Virus record (IMG/VR): IMGVR_UViG_3300021961_000065
Span: 1 to 64,000 of that record
DNA length: 64,000 nt
From: a virus
Reading direction: 5' to 3' (one strand)
Shown here: in pieces, positions 33,021-40,407 of the stretch
Numbering within the stretch: the stretch's first letter is position 1
Layout of the letters: the number at the start of each line of letters is the position of its first letter
Notes under the pieces: generated by a model
Databases searched by the model: none
Told to the model about the DNA's origin: nothing
What the model saw: only the letters and a program-made list of their open reading frames with translations
Position numbers and translations under genes: made by a program

Positions 33021-33935
33021 TTAATAACTCCTTTTCCAAGCTCCGTTAGTGTGTTTGTAAATTTTAATATTACCAGTCCAAGCTCCATTCCATTTAACAT
33101 AAGGAAGAAACTCTTTCCAAGATCCATCATCTTTGTAGTAAGGTTCTGATGAGAATAAAGTTGTAACACCATTACCTACCATTGTTGCTGCTATAATATT
33201 GCCTTCAGCTTGTATACCTGTTCTTACATCAGTACCATTCTCAAGTACTCGTATATCACCTGACTCTGTAATACGAGTAACATCTGTTGTCCCACCTTCA
33301 ACAAATCCATTAAGTATTTTAACTGCAGATGGACTTAAAGTACCTGTACCTGTTTTATCAAACAGACCATATTGTATTCTAATACCTGCAGAAACTTTAG
33401 AACCTAATGATGCTAAACTTGATTCTGCTAATTGATTTCTATAACCTATAGCAGATACAGCTCCTGCACTTACAAGATTAACTGTAGGGAATTGAATCCT
33501 TGTACTAACTCCTAATTTACTACCTACAGCTTGTAAACTACTAAATACAAGACTTGTTGTATTAGGATAAATATTAGTAGTAGCTTCACCTACTAATGAT
33601 ATATCTGCTTGAGATTTACCTGTACCTAAAGGAGCTAATGTAGCTGTTCCTGTTAATGAGGTAGCTCCTGAGTAGTCCATTCGTACTACATCAGTTATAG
33701 TACCTGTACTATTAAATTCACTGTAACCAAATACAGTTCGTTCTGCTGCTGATATTTTAGAACCTAAAACATCTAAATTAGAGAAACCATACTTAGTAAG
33801 TAAACCTACAGAGCTTATACTACTAGAAGCTGATACACTTGCAAAAGCTTCTACAAAGTTTTCAGTTATTCGAGTGTCAGACGACTGCGTAATGCGAATG
33901 TCGCCATTTTCGAGTATTCGAAAGCCGTCTGCCAT
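33021..33935 (-). CDS. Repetitive tail fibre or tail protein
   Basis: 304 residues. Three repeats around LDVLGSKISAAER, LQAVGSKLGVSTR and LASLGSKVSAGIR, each followed by an aromatic residue, give a beta-type stalk. The N-terminal RILENGDIRITQSSDTRITE has an echo near residue 225 (RITESGDIRVLENGTDVRT), framing the repeats. Ends with KWNGAWTGNIKIYKH, which resembles a small carbohydrate- or tip-binding domain. Lies among fibre genes. Confidence 0.7.
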   Translation of the reverse strand: MADGFRILENGDIRITQSSDTRITENFVEAFASVSASSSISSVGLLTKYGFSNLDVLGSKISAAERTVFGYSEFNSTGTITDVVRMDYSGATSLTGTATLAPLGTGKSQADISLVGEATTNIYPNTTSLVFSSLQAVGSKLGVSTRIQFPTVNLVSAGAVSAIGYRNQLAESSLASLGSKVSAGIRIQYGLFDKTGTGTLSPSAVKILNGFVEGGTTDVTRITESGDIRVLENGTDVRTGIQAEGNIIAATMVGNGVTTLFSSEPYYKDDGSWKEFLPYVKWNGAWTGNIKIYKHTNGAWKRSY

Positions 33936-33947
33936 TTAAATAAGTCC

Positions 33948-34340
33948 TTAAGCTATTGTAAGGTCAATATTGCCAGTTGAAAACTGTAATGTGTCTCCAT
34001 CATTAACAACTTTAGAAGCAGTCATAGAACCATGCCATAACAAGTTTCCTGCAGATACAGCATCAAAAATACCTATGTGAGTAATTGTGCCCCAGTTACC
34101 TCCACTTGCAGTGAAAGAAATATCTGCTGAGTTAGATGTTGTACCACCTGGTGATGATGCTGCATCAAAAGCTGCTGATTCTCTTGCATAGCCTGAACCT
34201 GATACTTCAGTACCTCCTCCACTATCTGAAGGTGCTGCAGTAAATAATCCTACATACCATGCTGTTGGTCTTGTAGCAGAGCCAGTTGTCATCATCCAAT
34301 CTAATAACAATTTCTCTGCGTAATCTGATAAAGCTGCCAT
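33948..34340 (-). CDS. Small tail-fibre-module structural protein
   Basis: 130 residues. Starts with a helix (LSDYAEKLLLDWMMTTGS), then WYVGLFTAAPSDSGGGTEV and a beta-rich Gly/Ser body ending IDLTIA. This layout is common in phage structural proteins encoded beside fibres of marine phages, possibly a head or tail decoration. Function not known in detail. Confidence 0.65.
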   Translation of the reverse strand: MAALSDYAEKLLLDWMMTTGSATRPTAWYVGLFTAAPSDSGGGTEVSGSGYARESAAFDAASSPGGTTSNSADISFTASGGNWGTITHIGIFDAVSAGNLLWHGSMTASKVVNDGDTLQFSTGNIDLTIA

Positions 34341-34359
34341 ATTATAAGTCTCCTCTTAA

Positions 34360-34704
34360 TTAAGTTATTTTAAACCAAATATCACCATCACTACCTCCTG
34401 AAGGTGAAGCTGTGCTAACAGTAACACTCTGGGTGATACTGGCATAATTGTTATAGACTGTTTGCATAGATGTTAAATAGTCTACACCATTAACTGTTAA
34501 ACTTGTTACTGACAATCCACCTGCATTAAGAATGTCATTGTTATTCATATCAAAATCATTCAACATCTGGTTAGGTTCACCAGATGGATTGTTTCGATAT
34601 AGAACCTTATTATTAAATTCGTCTTCTATTTGGTTAAAACTAGCGTTTAGTGCTGTGGTACTAGCGTAACCTGATGCTATGTCACTTACTGTAATTTTAG
34701 CCAT
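34360..34704 (-). CDS. Fibre-attachment protein (T7 gp17 N-terminus-like)
   Basis: 114 residues. Begins VSDIASGYASTTALNASFNQ, then DDFxNKVLYRNNPSGEPN-type text and NDFDMNNNDILNAGGLSV, a motif (L-D-M-N-x-N-x-I-x-N) found at the base of many phage tail fibres. It probably anchors the fibre to the tail. Overlaps the HNH gene by 8 bases. Confidence 0.7.
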   Translation of the reverse strand: MAKITVSDIASGYASTTALNASFNQIEDEFNNKVLYRNNPSGEPNQMLNDFDMNNNDILNAGGLSVTSLTVNGVDYLTSMQTVYNNYASITQSVTVSTASPSGGSDGDIWFKIT

Positions 34705-34954
34705 TACGTTTCCTTCTTGCCTCTTTTGTTAAATTAGTTTTAGCAGAAACAACTCTAAGGTTACTTCTACTATTAGAACCACCATTCTTTAAAGTCTTAA
34801 CGTGATCTACTTGTTTTGGATCACCTACTTTTAATCCCATCTTCTTACGAGCGGCATTACGAGCTGCTCGATCTTTTACTCGTGTCGGTTTCTTTTTCTT
34901 TTCCCAAGAGAGTTCTTTCTTGTAGTCTCTCTTTCCTTTAGTCATGTAAGGCAT
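34697..34954 (-). CDS. Small HNH endonuclease-like protein
   Basis: 85 residues. Very basic N-terminus, then VDHVKTLKNGGSNSRSNLRV, the HNH core with DH, central Asn and a later Asn. No CxxC zinc pair is seen. HNH proteins next to terminase genes assist packaging cleavage in several phages; the position beside the putative small terminase supports this. A homing role is possible but no intron is seen. Confidence 0.75.
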   Translation of the reverse strand: MPYMTKGKRDYKKELSWEKKKKPTRVKDRAARNAARKKMGLKVGDPKQVDHVKTLKNGGSNSRSNLRVVSAKTNLTKEARRKRNG

Positions 34955-35505
34955 TAGTCTTTTTCTCCATTAACAACTTTAAGACCAATCCGTTCCATAT
35001 CTGTTTCAAGTTCTTTTCGAGCTCCTGCTTGAATTTTACGTTCACGCTCTATTTCTTCTTTGCTAGGTCGTCCTCGTTTTACTTCGTATCCTTTTTCAGC
35101 AAGATACTTAGAAGCTTGTACTCCTTTAGCATCATTATCTCGTGAAGCATGAATCAAAGCTTTTAAGCCTAATGCTTTTAGTTTAATATCTAATTCCTCT
35201 CTCCATGATTTAATTTCATCTTTGATAGCAGGTAGAGTGTCGTTAGCTAACTTGTTCCAATGATCCCAAGAGCTAAACACATCTGTAGCGAATTCATATT
35301 CATATTTAGGAACATGATCGTAAGACAAGTAAATCTTTTTAAGTGAATAATATAATTTGCCGTCTCTCTCAATATTATCAGATTTAAGCGTAAAGATAGG
35401 AGGAAACTTTTCTTCTGTTCCATAGCGAAGTTCCCAAAATAAACTTTGGGTACGATAACGACCTATGTCGTCTTTCATGACAGAATGAAACTTTTTTAAA
35501 TCCAT
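34954..35505 (-). CDS. Putative small terminase subunit (AT-hook-like motif)
   Basis: 183 residues; first gene of the late operon. N-terminal KFHSVMKDDIGRYRTQSLFW and a helical middle, then KRGRPSKEEIERER, whose GRP is AT-hook-like and should bind AT-rich DNA. I recall phage packaging proteins of this layout. It sits at the end of the late module, far from large terminase. The small subunit role is inferred from DNA-binding motif and place; it could be another packaging or regulatory protein. Confidence 0.5.
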   Translation of the reverse strand: MDLKKFHSVMKDDIGRYRTQSLFWELRYGTEEKFPPIFTLKSDNIERDGKLYYSLKKIYLSYDHVPKYEYEFATDVFSSWDHWNKLANDTLPAIKDEIKSWREELDIKLKALGLKALIHASRDNDAKGVQASKYLAEKGYEVKRGRPSKEEIERERKIQAGARKELETDMERIGLKVVNGEKD

Positions 35506-35533
35506 AGTAAAGAGGAAAAGATATTATATGAAT

Positions 35534-35562
35534 AGTATAACAAAAAAATATATTCTTGTCAA
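35534..35562 (-). promoter_or_regulatory. Leftward late promoter, sigma-70 type
   Basis: On the minus strand TTGACA (35562-35557), 17-base spacer, TATACT (35539-35534). Near-perfect. Predicted start about 35527, 22 bases before the ATG at 35505. It would drive the whole late module and implies use of host RNA polymerase. Confidence 0.75.
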
Positions 35563-35623
35563 GTAATATTTGAGATATTTATAAAAATATCGAAAATGAA
35601 GTAATTGTCGTTTTGTAGTATAG

Positions 35624-35694
35624 TAATTACTAATTACTGTTATTAGTTATTATAGTAATTAGTAATACTACATAACTACAGTAATTAGTAATTA
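35624..35694. repeat. Iteron-like repeats and perfect 16-base inverted repeat
   Basis: AGTAATTAGTAAT occurs at 35654-35666 and 35680-35692, and inverted at 35626-35638. The outer copies extend to a perfect 16-base inverted repeat (35624-35639 with 35679-35694). Only A and T plus a few G/C. Such clusters are typical of initiator-binding iterons or of multiple operators. Confidence 0.65.
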
Positions 35695-35716
35695 GACATA
35701 TTAAGTTCAGAATAGT

Positions 35717-35754
35717 TTGATAGATTTTACTTATCATAATACTATGTGATAAGT
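35717..35754 (+). promoter_or_regulatory. Rightward promoter overlapped by an operator-like palindrome
   Basis: TTGATA (35717-35722), 17-base spacer, TACTAT (35740-35745). A perfect 8-base inverted repeat ACTTATCA (35729-35736) and TGATAAGT (35747-35754) flanks the -10 box, the ideal place for a repressor. TTTTACTTAT recurs right after. No repressor gene is recognised in the window. Confidence 0.5.
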
Positions 35755-36197
35755 TTTACTTATGGATACCTAGTAGCTATGCTATGCGAGAGGTCGTTTT
35801 TACCTCGAGCACGATAATTAGTTCCCCCTGACATTAGGAATTTCTATGAGATAATTATTTGTTGTAATGCAATCTGTCCTTGTCATGGGTGTGTTCCCCC
35901 CTGTACCCTTCCAGACAGTGACATATATTTAACATGTACCAACAATTACTTGAGGAGACTGATGAGTTGTATTGTATTATTTACACTATTGCCACTGTAA
36001 CTTATTGATTTTATTGTAAGAGATACATTATTATTCTTAACTGTCATATATTACTCTAACTATATTCTAAATAGTTATATAACGTACATTCTACAGGAGT
36101 TTCCCATGACTGTCGTGCTCATATTTTTTCTGTGTGCTTCGCACTCTATTTAATATTCGCATCATTCATTACCCACGCTCAATCGCCGCTCGGGCTT

Positions 36198-36313
36198 ACA
36201 CACTCACTCTAGTTTACCACATGGTTCAAGACCTTCCGTTCACTGCGTTCACTTCAGCGAGAAATGCTTCGCATTTGTCTTGACCTCATGTGATCACTAG
36301 ATTACGAGTGTGT
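36198..36313. repeat. Long imperfect inverted repeat with inner hairpin
   Basis: Left arm 36198-36232 and right arm 36277-36313 pair over about 35 positions with several mismatches; both arms contain CTAG and CATG blocks and end in ACACAC or GTGTGT. The 44-base centre holds the hairpin AAATGC-TTC-GCATTT (36262-36276) and a tandem 9-base repeat CGTTCACT(G/T) at 36237-36254. The TGCTTCGCA core also occurs at 36135-36143. It is GC-richer than its surroundings. Confidence 0.6.
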
Positions 36314-36362
36314 ATTACACTTATTTCATTATTATAAATCTATATTTTTTTAGGAGCTTATT

Positions 36363-36551
36363 ATGAACGACAAATTAATCTTTGGTTTTGACGAATGGAT
36401 GCTTGACTTAATTCACTATCATGAAATGAATATGGAGCAAGCCATGCAACTTGCTCATATTTGTTACGATGAAGATGAATATGATCCATGGAATGATACA
36501 ATATTCGATACTCTCGAAGAGTACGAGCTTGACGAGGGACAAGTTTATTAA
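36363..36551 (+). CDS. First early gene, small acidic protein
   Basis: 62 residues with many Asp and Glu. AGGAG 8 bases upstream. Helical N-terminal FDEWMLDLIHYHEMNMEQAMQ, then an acidic tail. Followed directly by a strong terminator, so it forms its own short transcript, as immediate-early phage genes often do. Acidic size and first position suggest a host-takeover or DNA-mimic protein; inference. Confidence 0.7.
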   Translation: MNDKLIFGFDEWMLDLIHYHEMNMEQAMQLAHICYDEDEYDPWNDTIFDTLEEYELDEGQVY

Positions 36552-36569
36552 CCCTCTAAACCTCAAAGC

Positions 36570-36608
36570 GAGTGCCTCTCTCTTTCGTGAGAGAGGCTCT
36601 CTTTATTT
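36570..36608 (+). terminator. Rho-independent terminator after the first early gene
   Basis: GCCTCTCTC (36574-36582), loop of 6, GAGAGAGGC (36589-36597), extended by GAG/CTC after one mismatch, then TTTATTT. A strong 9- to 12-base-pair hairpin. Confidence 0.8.
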
Positions 36609-36635
36609 ATTATTTAACAAAAAGGAAACTATATT

Positions 36636-37088
36636 ATGTCTAAACAACTTACATTTGATAAAAACTTACTTACTCAACATAGCTACACTGTTAAATCTGA
36701 ATTTGATAAGCTCGAGGGTTTAGAGCCGTTCAATTTCATACAGTCCTTGGTGAAAGGTAAGTCAGCTAACATGATGCTTGCTCTTGCAGAAAGTATCCTA
36801 CGGCAAGCTAATTACGATCAGTTCAAGAAGTACAACTCACCACTAGAACGAGATGTATCGAGCTTAATCATCAAATCAAAAGCAATACGAGAGGAAAACA
36901 AAGCTCTAATCGCAGAGCGTATGGCTAAGAAAGATGCTCAATCAGACACTGTTGAACAATCTGTAATCGTTGTAAATGAAGATGGCAAGCAGATTGGTGC
37001 AAGAGTAGAGGTTCTTGCAGAGCGTGGCAGACCTGAGATTGAGTATGCTCAAGAGTCAACATCAGCAAATGGGGGTGCAGTAGCGTAA
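36636..37088 (+). CDS. Early protein of unknown function
   Basis: 150 residues. Good AAGGAA site upstream. Mostly helical; a middle region RDVSSLIIKSKAIREENKAL looks like coiled coil, and the end is disordered with GRPEIEYAQES. Flanked by terminators on both sides, so it is a one-gene transcript, probably highly expressed. No family recognised. Confidence 0.72.
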   Translation: MSKQLTFDKNLLTQHSYTVKSEFDKLEGLEPFNFIQSLVKGKSANMMLALAESILRQANYDQFKKYNSPLERDVSSLIIKSKAIREENKALIAERMAKKDAQSDTVEQSVIVVNEDGKQIGARVEVLAERGRPEIEYAQESTSANGGAVA

Positions 37089-37108
37089 GCTACTCCCCCT
37101 TTTTTTTT
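37071..37108 (+). terminator. Rho-independent terminator overlapping the gene end
   Basis: GGGGG, a 3-base bulge, AGTAGC (37079-37084), loop GTAA, GCTACT and CCCCC (37089-37099), then nine T. Contains the stop codon of the upstream gene. Very strong. Confidence 0.85.
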
Positions 37109-37188
37109 GCTAAGACGGCAGGGGACCAGGGGTCGGTCACTTGTACAAATACGCAACTTTTGACTTATACTTTTACAGGAGTTTTTGT

Positions 37189-37383
37189 ATGAACGAAATT
37201 TTTGATGTAGTTATAGCAGCAATAGGTACAGTATTATTTACTGGACTAGCAATCTATACATATTTTATAGATGGATCATCTGCATTATTGTTCATGTTTA
37301 TCTGTGGAGCAACAGCATTTGGTTTGATATTAATCTCAATAGTTAGTTATGTCATTGATATTACTGGGGGTAAAAAGAAATGA
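37189..37383 (+). CDS. Small two-helix membrane protein
   Basis: 64 residues from ATG 37189, which has CAGGAG 8 bases upstream; the earlier in-frame TTG lacks this. Two hydrophobic helices (about residues 5-24 and 31-55) with a short polar link FIDGSS, and a KKK end. Likely acts in the host inner membrane, for example in superinfection exclusion; inference. Confidence 0.65.
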   Translation: MNEIFDVVIAAIGTVLFTGLAIYTYFIDGSSALLFMFICGATAFGLILISIVSYVIDITGGKKK

Positions 37384-37538
37384 CTTATACAATTATATTC
37401 CAACACAATGGACAAAACTTAAATTGGATCTCGGGCCTGCCCTCACTTGAGCAGGCTCGAGCTCACCTTAAAGACTGGGTGCAATATGCTAAGCCAGGTG
37501 ATAACTTTGTAATACAAGAAGGGATTGATGAATGTTAA
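37380..37538 (+). CDS. Small early protein
   Basis: 52 residues, in ATGA overlap with the membrane protein gene and overlapping the next gene by 7 bases. Starts MTYTIIFQHNGQN; an amphipathic helix SLEQARAHLKDW follows. Possibly a small alpha/beta protein. Function unknown. Confidence 0.55.
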   Translation: MTYTIIFQHNGQNLNWISGLPSLEQARAHLKDWVQYAKPGDNFVIQEGIDEC

Positions 37539-37714
37539 CAATAAAAGATGCAGAAGTTCTTAACTATGATACACTATTAGAAATGTGGGCAGAAGAATAT
37601 ATTTTGTATCACAACAAGCTTCCACATAAGAATATAAAGTTCCGATACAAATTGGAATTGTTAAATGAAATCAATACTTTACGTAAACAACAACAGTTGG
37701 AGAAGTCCGAATGA
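37532..37714 (+). CDS. Small early protein
   Basis: 60 residues, helical and charged, LTIKDAEVLNYDTLLEMWAE at the start and many Lys and Gln at the end. Overlaps neighbours at both sides (ATGA at 37711). Function unknown. Confidence 0.55.
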   Translation: MLTIKDAEVLNYDTLLEMWAEEYILYHNKLPHKNIKFRYKLELLNEINTLRKQQQLEKSE

Positions 37715-37893
37715 AAAGTACTATATATGAAGTTTTAAATCGTAATGGTAAAAGCCTTGGCTTTGTACAAGGTAAAGACATTGAAGAATGTAATTCAATG
37801 GCTGAAGAATTTTATGGTGATAACTTTTATTCTTTACACAGAGTTACAAGTTATCCTGGATCAATCGATGTTAAAATTGGAGGTAGTAACTAA
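37711..37893 (+). CDS. Small early protein
   Basis: 60 residues, alpha/beta; IYEVLNRNGKSLGFVQG, then a helix with acidic residues and RVTSYPGSIDVKIGG. Coupled at both ends by overlapping stop and start codons. Function unknown. Confidence 0.55.
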   Translation: MKSTIYEVLNRNGKSLGFVQGKDIEECNSMAEEFYGDNFYSLHRVTSYPGSIDVKIGGSN

Positions 37894-38024
37894 TGTATAA
37901 TAGAGAAAGAGAAAAGTTATATGACAGTTGGCTAACTGATTATGATAAATATCTTGATGATCAATGGCAACGACAAAATGATCAAGAACGTCAACAATGG
38001 GAAGAGGAAAATAAAAATGAGTAA
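37893..38024 (+). CDS. Very small charged early protein
   Basis: 43 residues, start overlaps the upstream stop (TAATG). One long charged helix with Asp, Tyr, Trp and Gln (YDSWLTDYDKYLDDQWQ). Ends overlapping the next ATG. Function unknown. Confidence 0.5.
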   Translation: MYNREREKLYDSWLTDYDKYLDDQWQRQNDQERQQWEEENKNE

Positions 38025-38181
38025 ATTTCATTTTGAAGTAGAAGAACGACACTTATACAAGTTTGATATAAACGCTAATGATCGTGATCAAGCAATACGA
38101 ATATTTACTGAACATGCTTCACTTTATATGAAAGATGATACTTTAGAAAATATTCATTTAGATTATGAAGTTACTGAATAA
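38017..38181 (+). CDS. Small early protein
   Basis: 54 residues from ATG 38017, chosen over 37942 because that earlier start would overlap the preceding gene fully. F-H-F-E-V-E-E-R beta start, then NDRDQAIRIFTEHASLYM helix, and a closing strand; a compact beta-alpha-beta protein. Function unknown. Confidence 0.55.
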   Translation: MSKFHFEVEERHLYKFDINANDRDQAIRIFTEHASLYMKDDTLENIHLDYEVTE

Positions 38182-38192
38182 GGAATATAACT

Positions 38193-38378
38193 ATGAAAGT
38201 AACTTGCGATAGATGCAATTTATCAATCAAATATAAAGGGGACTATTTGTTCAATGATGGACAATTTTTTGGAGATAATGGAGACCGAATATTATTTAAA
38301 TTAAATGAAGTTATTTGTTCACATTGTATAGAAGAACTCGCAAGAGTAGGTGATCCACATGTGCGTGTGCAGCCTTAA
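38193..38378 (+). CDS. Small zinc-ribbon-like protein
   Basis: 61 residues. CDRC at residues 5-8 and CSHC near 42-45 can form a four-Cys zinc site; two beta hairpins lie between. Such small zinc proteins of phages often bind nucleic acid or host polymerase. Function unknown. The structured leader 38379-38560 follows. Confidence 0.6.
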   Translation: MKVTCDRCNLSIKYKGDYLFNDGQFFGDNGDRILFKLNEVICSHCIEELARVGDPHVRVQP

Positions 38379-38560
38379 ATGCTGATGAGCAGCCAGACTT
38401 TAATCCATGTCTTTAAATTTGATTGGTCAATCTCAGCGACTTAAAACTGAAATCTGTCGCAACATGCAGTCGACATTAACTCACTGTCTGAGTGGAAGTA
38501 ATGGCAGTGATTCCCAAAAAAACACATTCTGCCATTTAATTTTTTAGAAGGAGCTTAACT
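38379..38560 (+). ncRNA. Structured untranslated leader with possible attenuator
   Basis: 182 bases with no convincing gene. Hairpin GCGAC/GTCGC at 38436-38460; TCACTG (38481-38486) can pair with CAGTGA (38505-38510); AATGGCAG (38500-38507) can pair with CTGCCATT (38529-38536), followed by TTAATTTTTT. The last two hairpins share bases 38505-38507, so they exclude each other, as in transcription attenuators. The ribosome site of the next gene (AGAAGGAG) lies right after. Confidence 0.4.
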
Positions 38561-39034
38561 ATGGGTTTAGATATGCACTTACTAGGTGAGCGTTATATAT
38601 GGAAACATACTAACGAACCTCAAGAAGATTTACTACGTAACAAAGTAGCACAAGCAACTGGCTTTAAACCTAATCAAGTTCAAGGTATTAAATTAGATCT
38701 TGGTTACTGGAGAAAAGCTAACCACATACATAATTGGTTTGTTGAAAACATACAAAGTGGTGAAGATAACTGTCGTCAATATCATGTTGAAAGATCTGAG
38801 TTAATGGATCTAAAACATATATGTCAACGTATCATGGATCGTGTAGAAAATGGTGATGAATGGAAGTCTTATGCAGAAGAAGTATTACCATGCTGTGATG
38901 GCTTCTTCTTTGGTAGCACAGAGATTGATGACTATTATCTTGAAGCTTGTAAAGAAACCATACGCATTATTGATAACATCATTACTGACCCTGCATTAAC
39001 TGATGTTGATTTGTATTACGCATCATCATGGTAA
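38561..39034 (+). CDS. Conserved phage protein of unknown function
   Basis: 157 residues. GLDMHLLGERY, YWRKANHIHNWFVEN, VLPCCDGFFFGSTEIDDYYLE are marks of a hypothetical family that I recognise from many phages and some bacteria. Helical with conserved Tyr, Trp and His. Strong AAGGAG site. No activity is known to me. Confidence 0.78.
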   Translation: MGLDMHLLGERYIWKHTNEPQEDLLRNKVAQATGFKPNQVQGIKLDLGYWRKANHIHNWFVENIQSGEDNCRQYHVERSELMDLKHICQRIMDRVENGDEWKSYAEEVLPCCDGFFFGSTEIDDYYLEACKETIRIIDNIITDPALTDVDLYYASSW

Positions 39035-39162
39035 AGTACATAATATTATTAATGTGTGTATTACATGTATTACAAATACAAGCTAGTGTTGTAATTATAG
39101 AACCTGATGGTGATGTAAAACAATGTTATATAGATTCATCAGGTATTATGATATGTATTTAA
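39028..39162 (+). CDS. Tiny secreted peptide
   Basis: 44 residues. N-terminal signal peptide (KYIILLMCVLHVLQIQA-S, cleavage likely after residue 19), followed by a mature part of about 25 residues with two Cys (QCYIDSSGIMICI) that could form a disulfide loop. Overlaps the end of the upstream gene by 7 bases. Could act in the periplasm during infection, for instance on superinfection; inference. Confidence 0.55.
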   Translation: MVKYIILLMCVLHVLQIQASVVIIEPDGDVKQCYIDSSGIMICI

Positions 39163-39172
39163 GGAGAGATTT

Positions 39173-39346
39173 ATGTCATGTGATCCAAATAAAGAAGCTA
39201 TACTAGAACAGATGTATGAAGAGTGGTATGACTTTTACAAAGAAGAAGGTTTCATAGGTGAGCAGTTATGTATACTTGCAGAAGAAGCTGCTTTAAATCA
39301 ATATCAATCAGGTGATTTTTACCAAGGAGATTATGATGTCGAGTAA
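39173..39346 (+). CDS. Small acidic early protein
   Basis: 57 residues, acidic. AAGGAG 8 bases upstream. Helical (EAILEQMYEEWYDFYKEEG) and ending GDFYQGDYDVE. Overlaps the next gene by 11 bases. Function unknown. Confidence 0.55.
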   Translation: MSCDPNKEAILEQMYEEWYDFYKEEGFIGEQLCILAEEAALNQYQSGDFYQGDYDVE

Positions 39347-39530
39347 ATTTGTACGTTGGACTTTACTAGCTCAAACAGAAGATGGATTAGATTACGATGT
39401 GTCGAGCCACGTTCCAGTGGGCCTCGACAATCGTCTTAATGATTTTCTAGATGATCTAGAACAATACTGGGATGAGGAGGATCTTGATCCAATAGAATGG
39501 GAAGGAGAAGATGATGCAAGGAGTAAATAG
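39336..39530 (+). CDS. Small acidic early protein
   Basis: 64 residues from ATG 39336, best spaced (6 bases) from GGAG. SSKFVRWTLLAQTEDG beta start and a strongly acidic C-terminal half (DEEDLDPIEWEGEDD). May be a DNA mimic by charge. Overlaps the ArdC-like gene by 20 bases. Confidence 0.6.
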   Translation: MSSKFVRWTLLAQTEDGLDYDVSSHVPVGLDNRLNDFLDDLEQYWDEEDLDPIEWEGEDDARSK

Positions 39531-40407
39531 TAAAAACATAGCTAAGATTATTACTGATCGAATCTTAGAAGAACTTAAGAAAGATCCAGGTCAATGGATT
39601 AAATCTTGGTCTGCTGCTAATCGTCCAGTTAATTTAGTAACAGGTCGTGAATACACAGGCTGTAATTGGCTATGGTTATCTATGATGCAAGGTCACGAAG
39701 GTAACGATACTAATGAATGGTGTACTTATAACCAAGCTAAAGAATTAACAGGTCTTGACTATCCAATTAAGAAAGGTAGTAAAGGGCAACCAGTTATTCT
39801 TTACAAACCACAAAAGATTGCAACACTTGATAAAAAACAAAACAAAATGAAAGACAAAGTTGTTCCTTTAATGCGAGTGTTTCAGGTATTTAATCGTAGT
39901 CATATCATTGATTTACCACCACGAGAAATACCAAATGAAGAAGAAAACAAACTAGAAAAAGTAGAAGTGTTTGTTAATCATCACAAGTTAAACTTAAAGA
40001 ATGGTTTTGATCACGCTTGTTTTATACCAAGTAAAGATGAAATTCACATGCCATACATTACAAACTTTAAGTCAACAGAAGATTACTATGCTACGCTTCT
40101 ACATGAAATGACACACTGGACTGGTCATGAGAAACGACTTGATCGTAAACTTAAAACTAGTTATGGTACAGAAGCTTATGCTTTTGAAGAATTAGTTGCA
40201 GAGTTAGGTGCAGCTATGTTATGTAATCATCTTAATATTCAAGGTAAACTACAACACACAGAGTATATTGCTAGTTGGCTAAAGGTATTACAGAATGATG
40301 AAAAGGCTGTGTTACGTGCATCAGCACAAGCACAAAAAGCATTTGATTATATTGTAGGAGTTACTAATGACAAAACAACAGCAAACGTGGTTAATGCACC
40401 TGCTTGA
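39511..40407 (+). CDS. ArdC-like antirestriction protein
   Basis: 298 residues. N-terminal ArdC-N (DUF1738) single-strand DNA-binding domain with ITDRILEELKKDPGQWIKSW, GREYTGCNWLWLS and PIKKGSKGQPV (to about residue 130). C-terminal zincin-like metallopeptidase domain with HEMTHWTGH (His198, Glu199, His202) and a later FEELVAELGAA with the third ligand. ArdC of plasmids protects entering DNA from restriction. GGAG precedes the two possible ATGs (39511, 39514). Confidence 0.85.
   Translation: MMQGVNSKNIAKIITDRILEELKKDPGQWIKSWSAANRPVNLVTGREYTGCNWLWLSMMQGHEGNDTNEWCTYNQAKELTGLDYPIKKGSKGQPVILYKPQKIATLDKKQNKMKDKVVPLMRVFQVFNRSHIIDLPPREIPNEEENKLEKVEVFVNHHKLNLKNGFDHACFIPSKDEIHMPYITNFKSTEDYYATLLHEMTHWTGHEKRLDRKLKTSYGTEAYAFEELVAELGAAMLCNHLNIQGKLQHTEYIASWLKVLQNDEKAVLRASAQAQKAFDYIVGVTNDKTTANVVNAPA

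Larger units (their letters stand above)
35506..36362. other. 857-base non-coding control region between divergent late and early modules
   Basis: No credible gene on either strand. It contains a leftward sigma-70 promoter, a cluster of AT-rich 13-base repeats, a promoter overlapped by a perfect inverted repeat, two hairpins with TGCTTCGCA and a long imperfect inverted repeat. It is the place where copy A ends and copy B begins, so it may be a transcription control and origin region of one phage or the fused ends of two genomes. Confidence 0.7.

Noticed and set aside
34697-34954. Homing HNH endonuclease
   Set aside because: It is not inside an intron or broken gene and lies with packaging genes, which fits a packaging helper better.
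35620-35700. CRISPR-like short repeats
   Set aside because: Repeats are 13 bases, AT-only style, with irregular spacing and inverted members; no spacers of constant length and no cas genes.
36121-36195. Possible small genes on either strand in the control region
   Set aside because: Frames are short, lack ribosome sites and cross the hairpins and inverted repeat.
38382-38455. CTGATGA followed by GAAA, as in a hammerhead ribozyme core
   Set aside because: The bases after CTGATGA cannot pair with those before GAAA to form stem II, and no stem III or cleavage site is evident.
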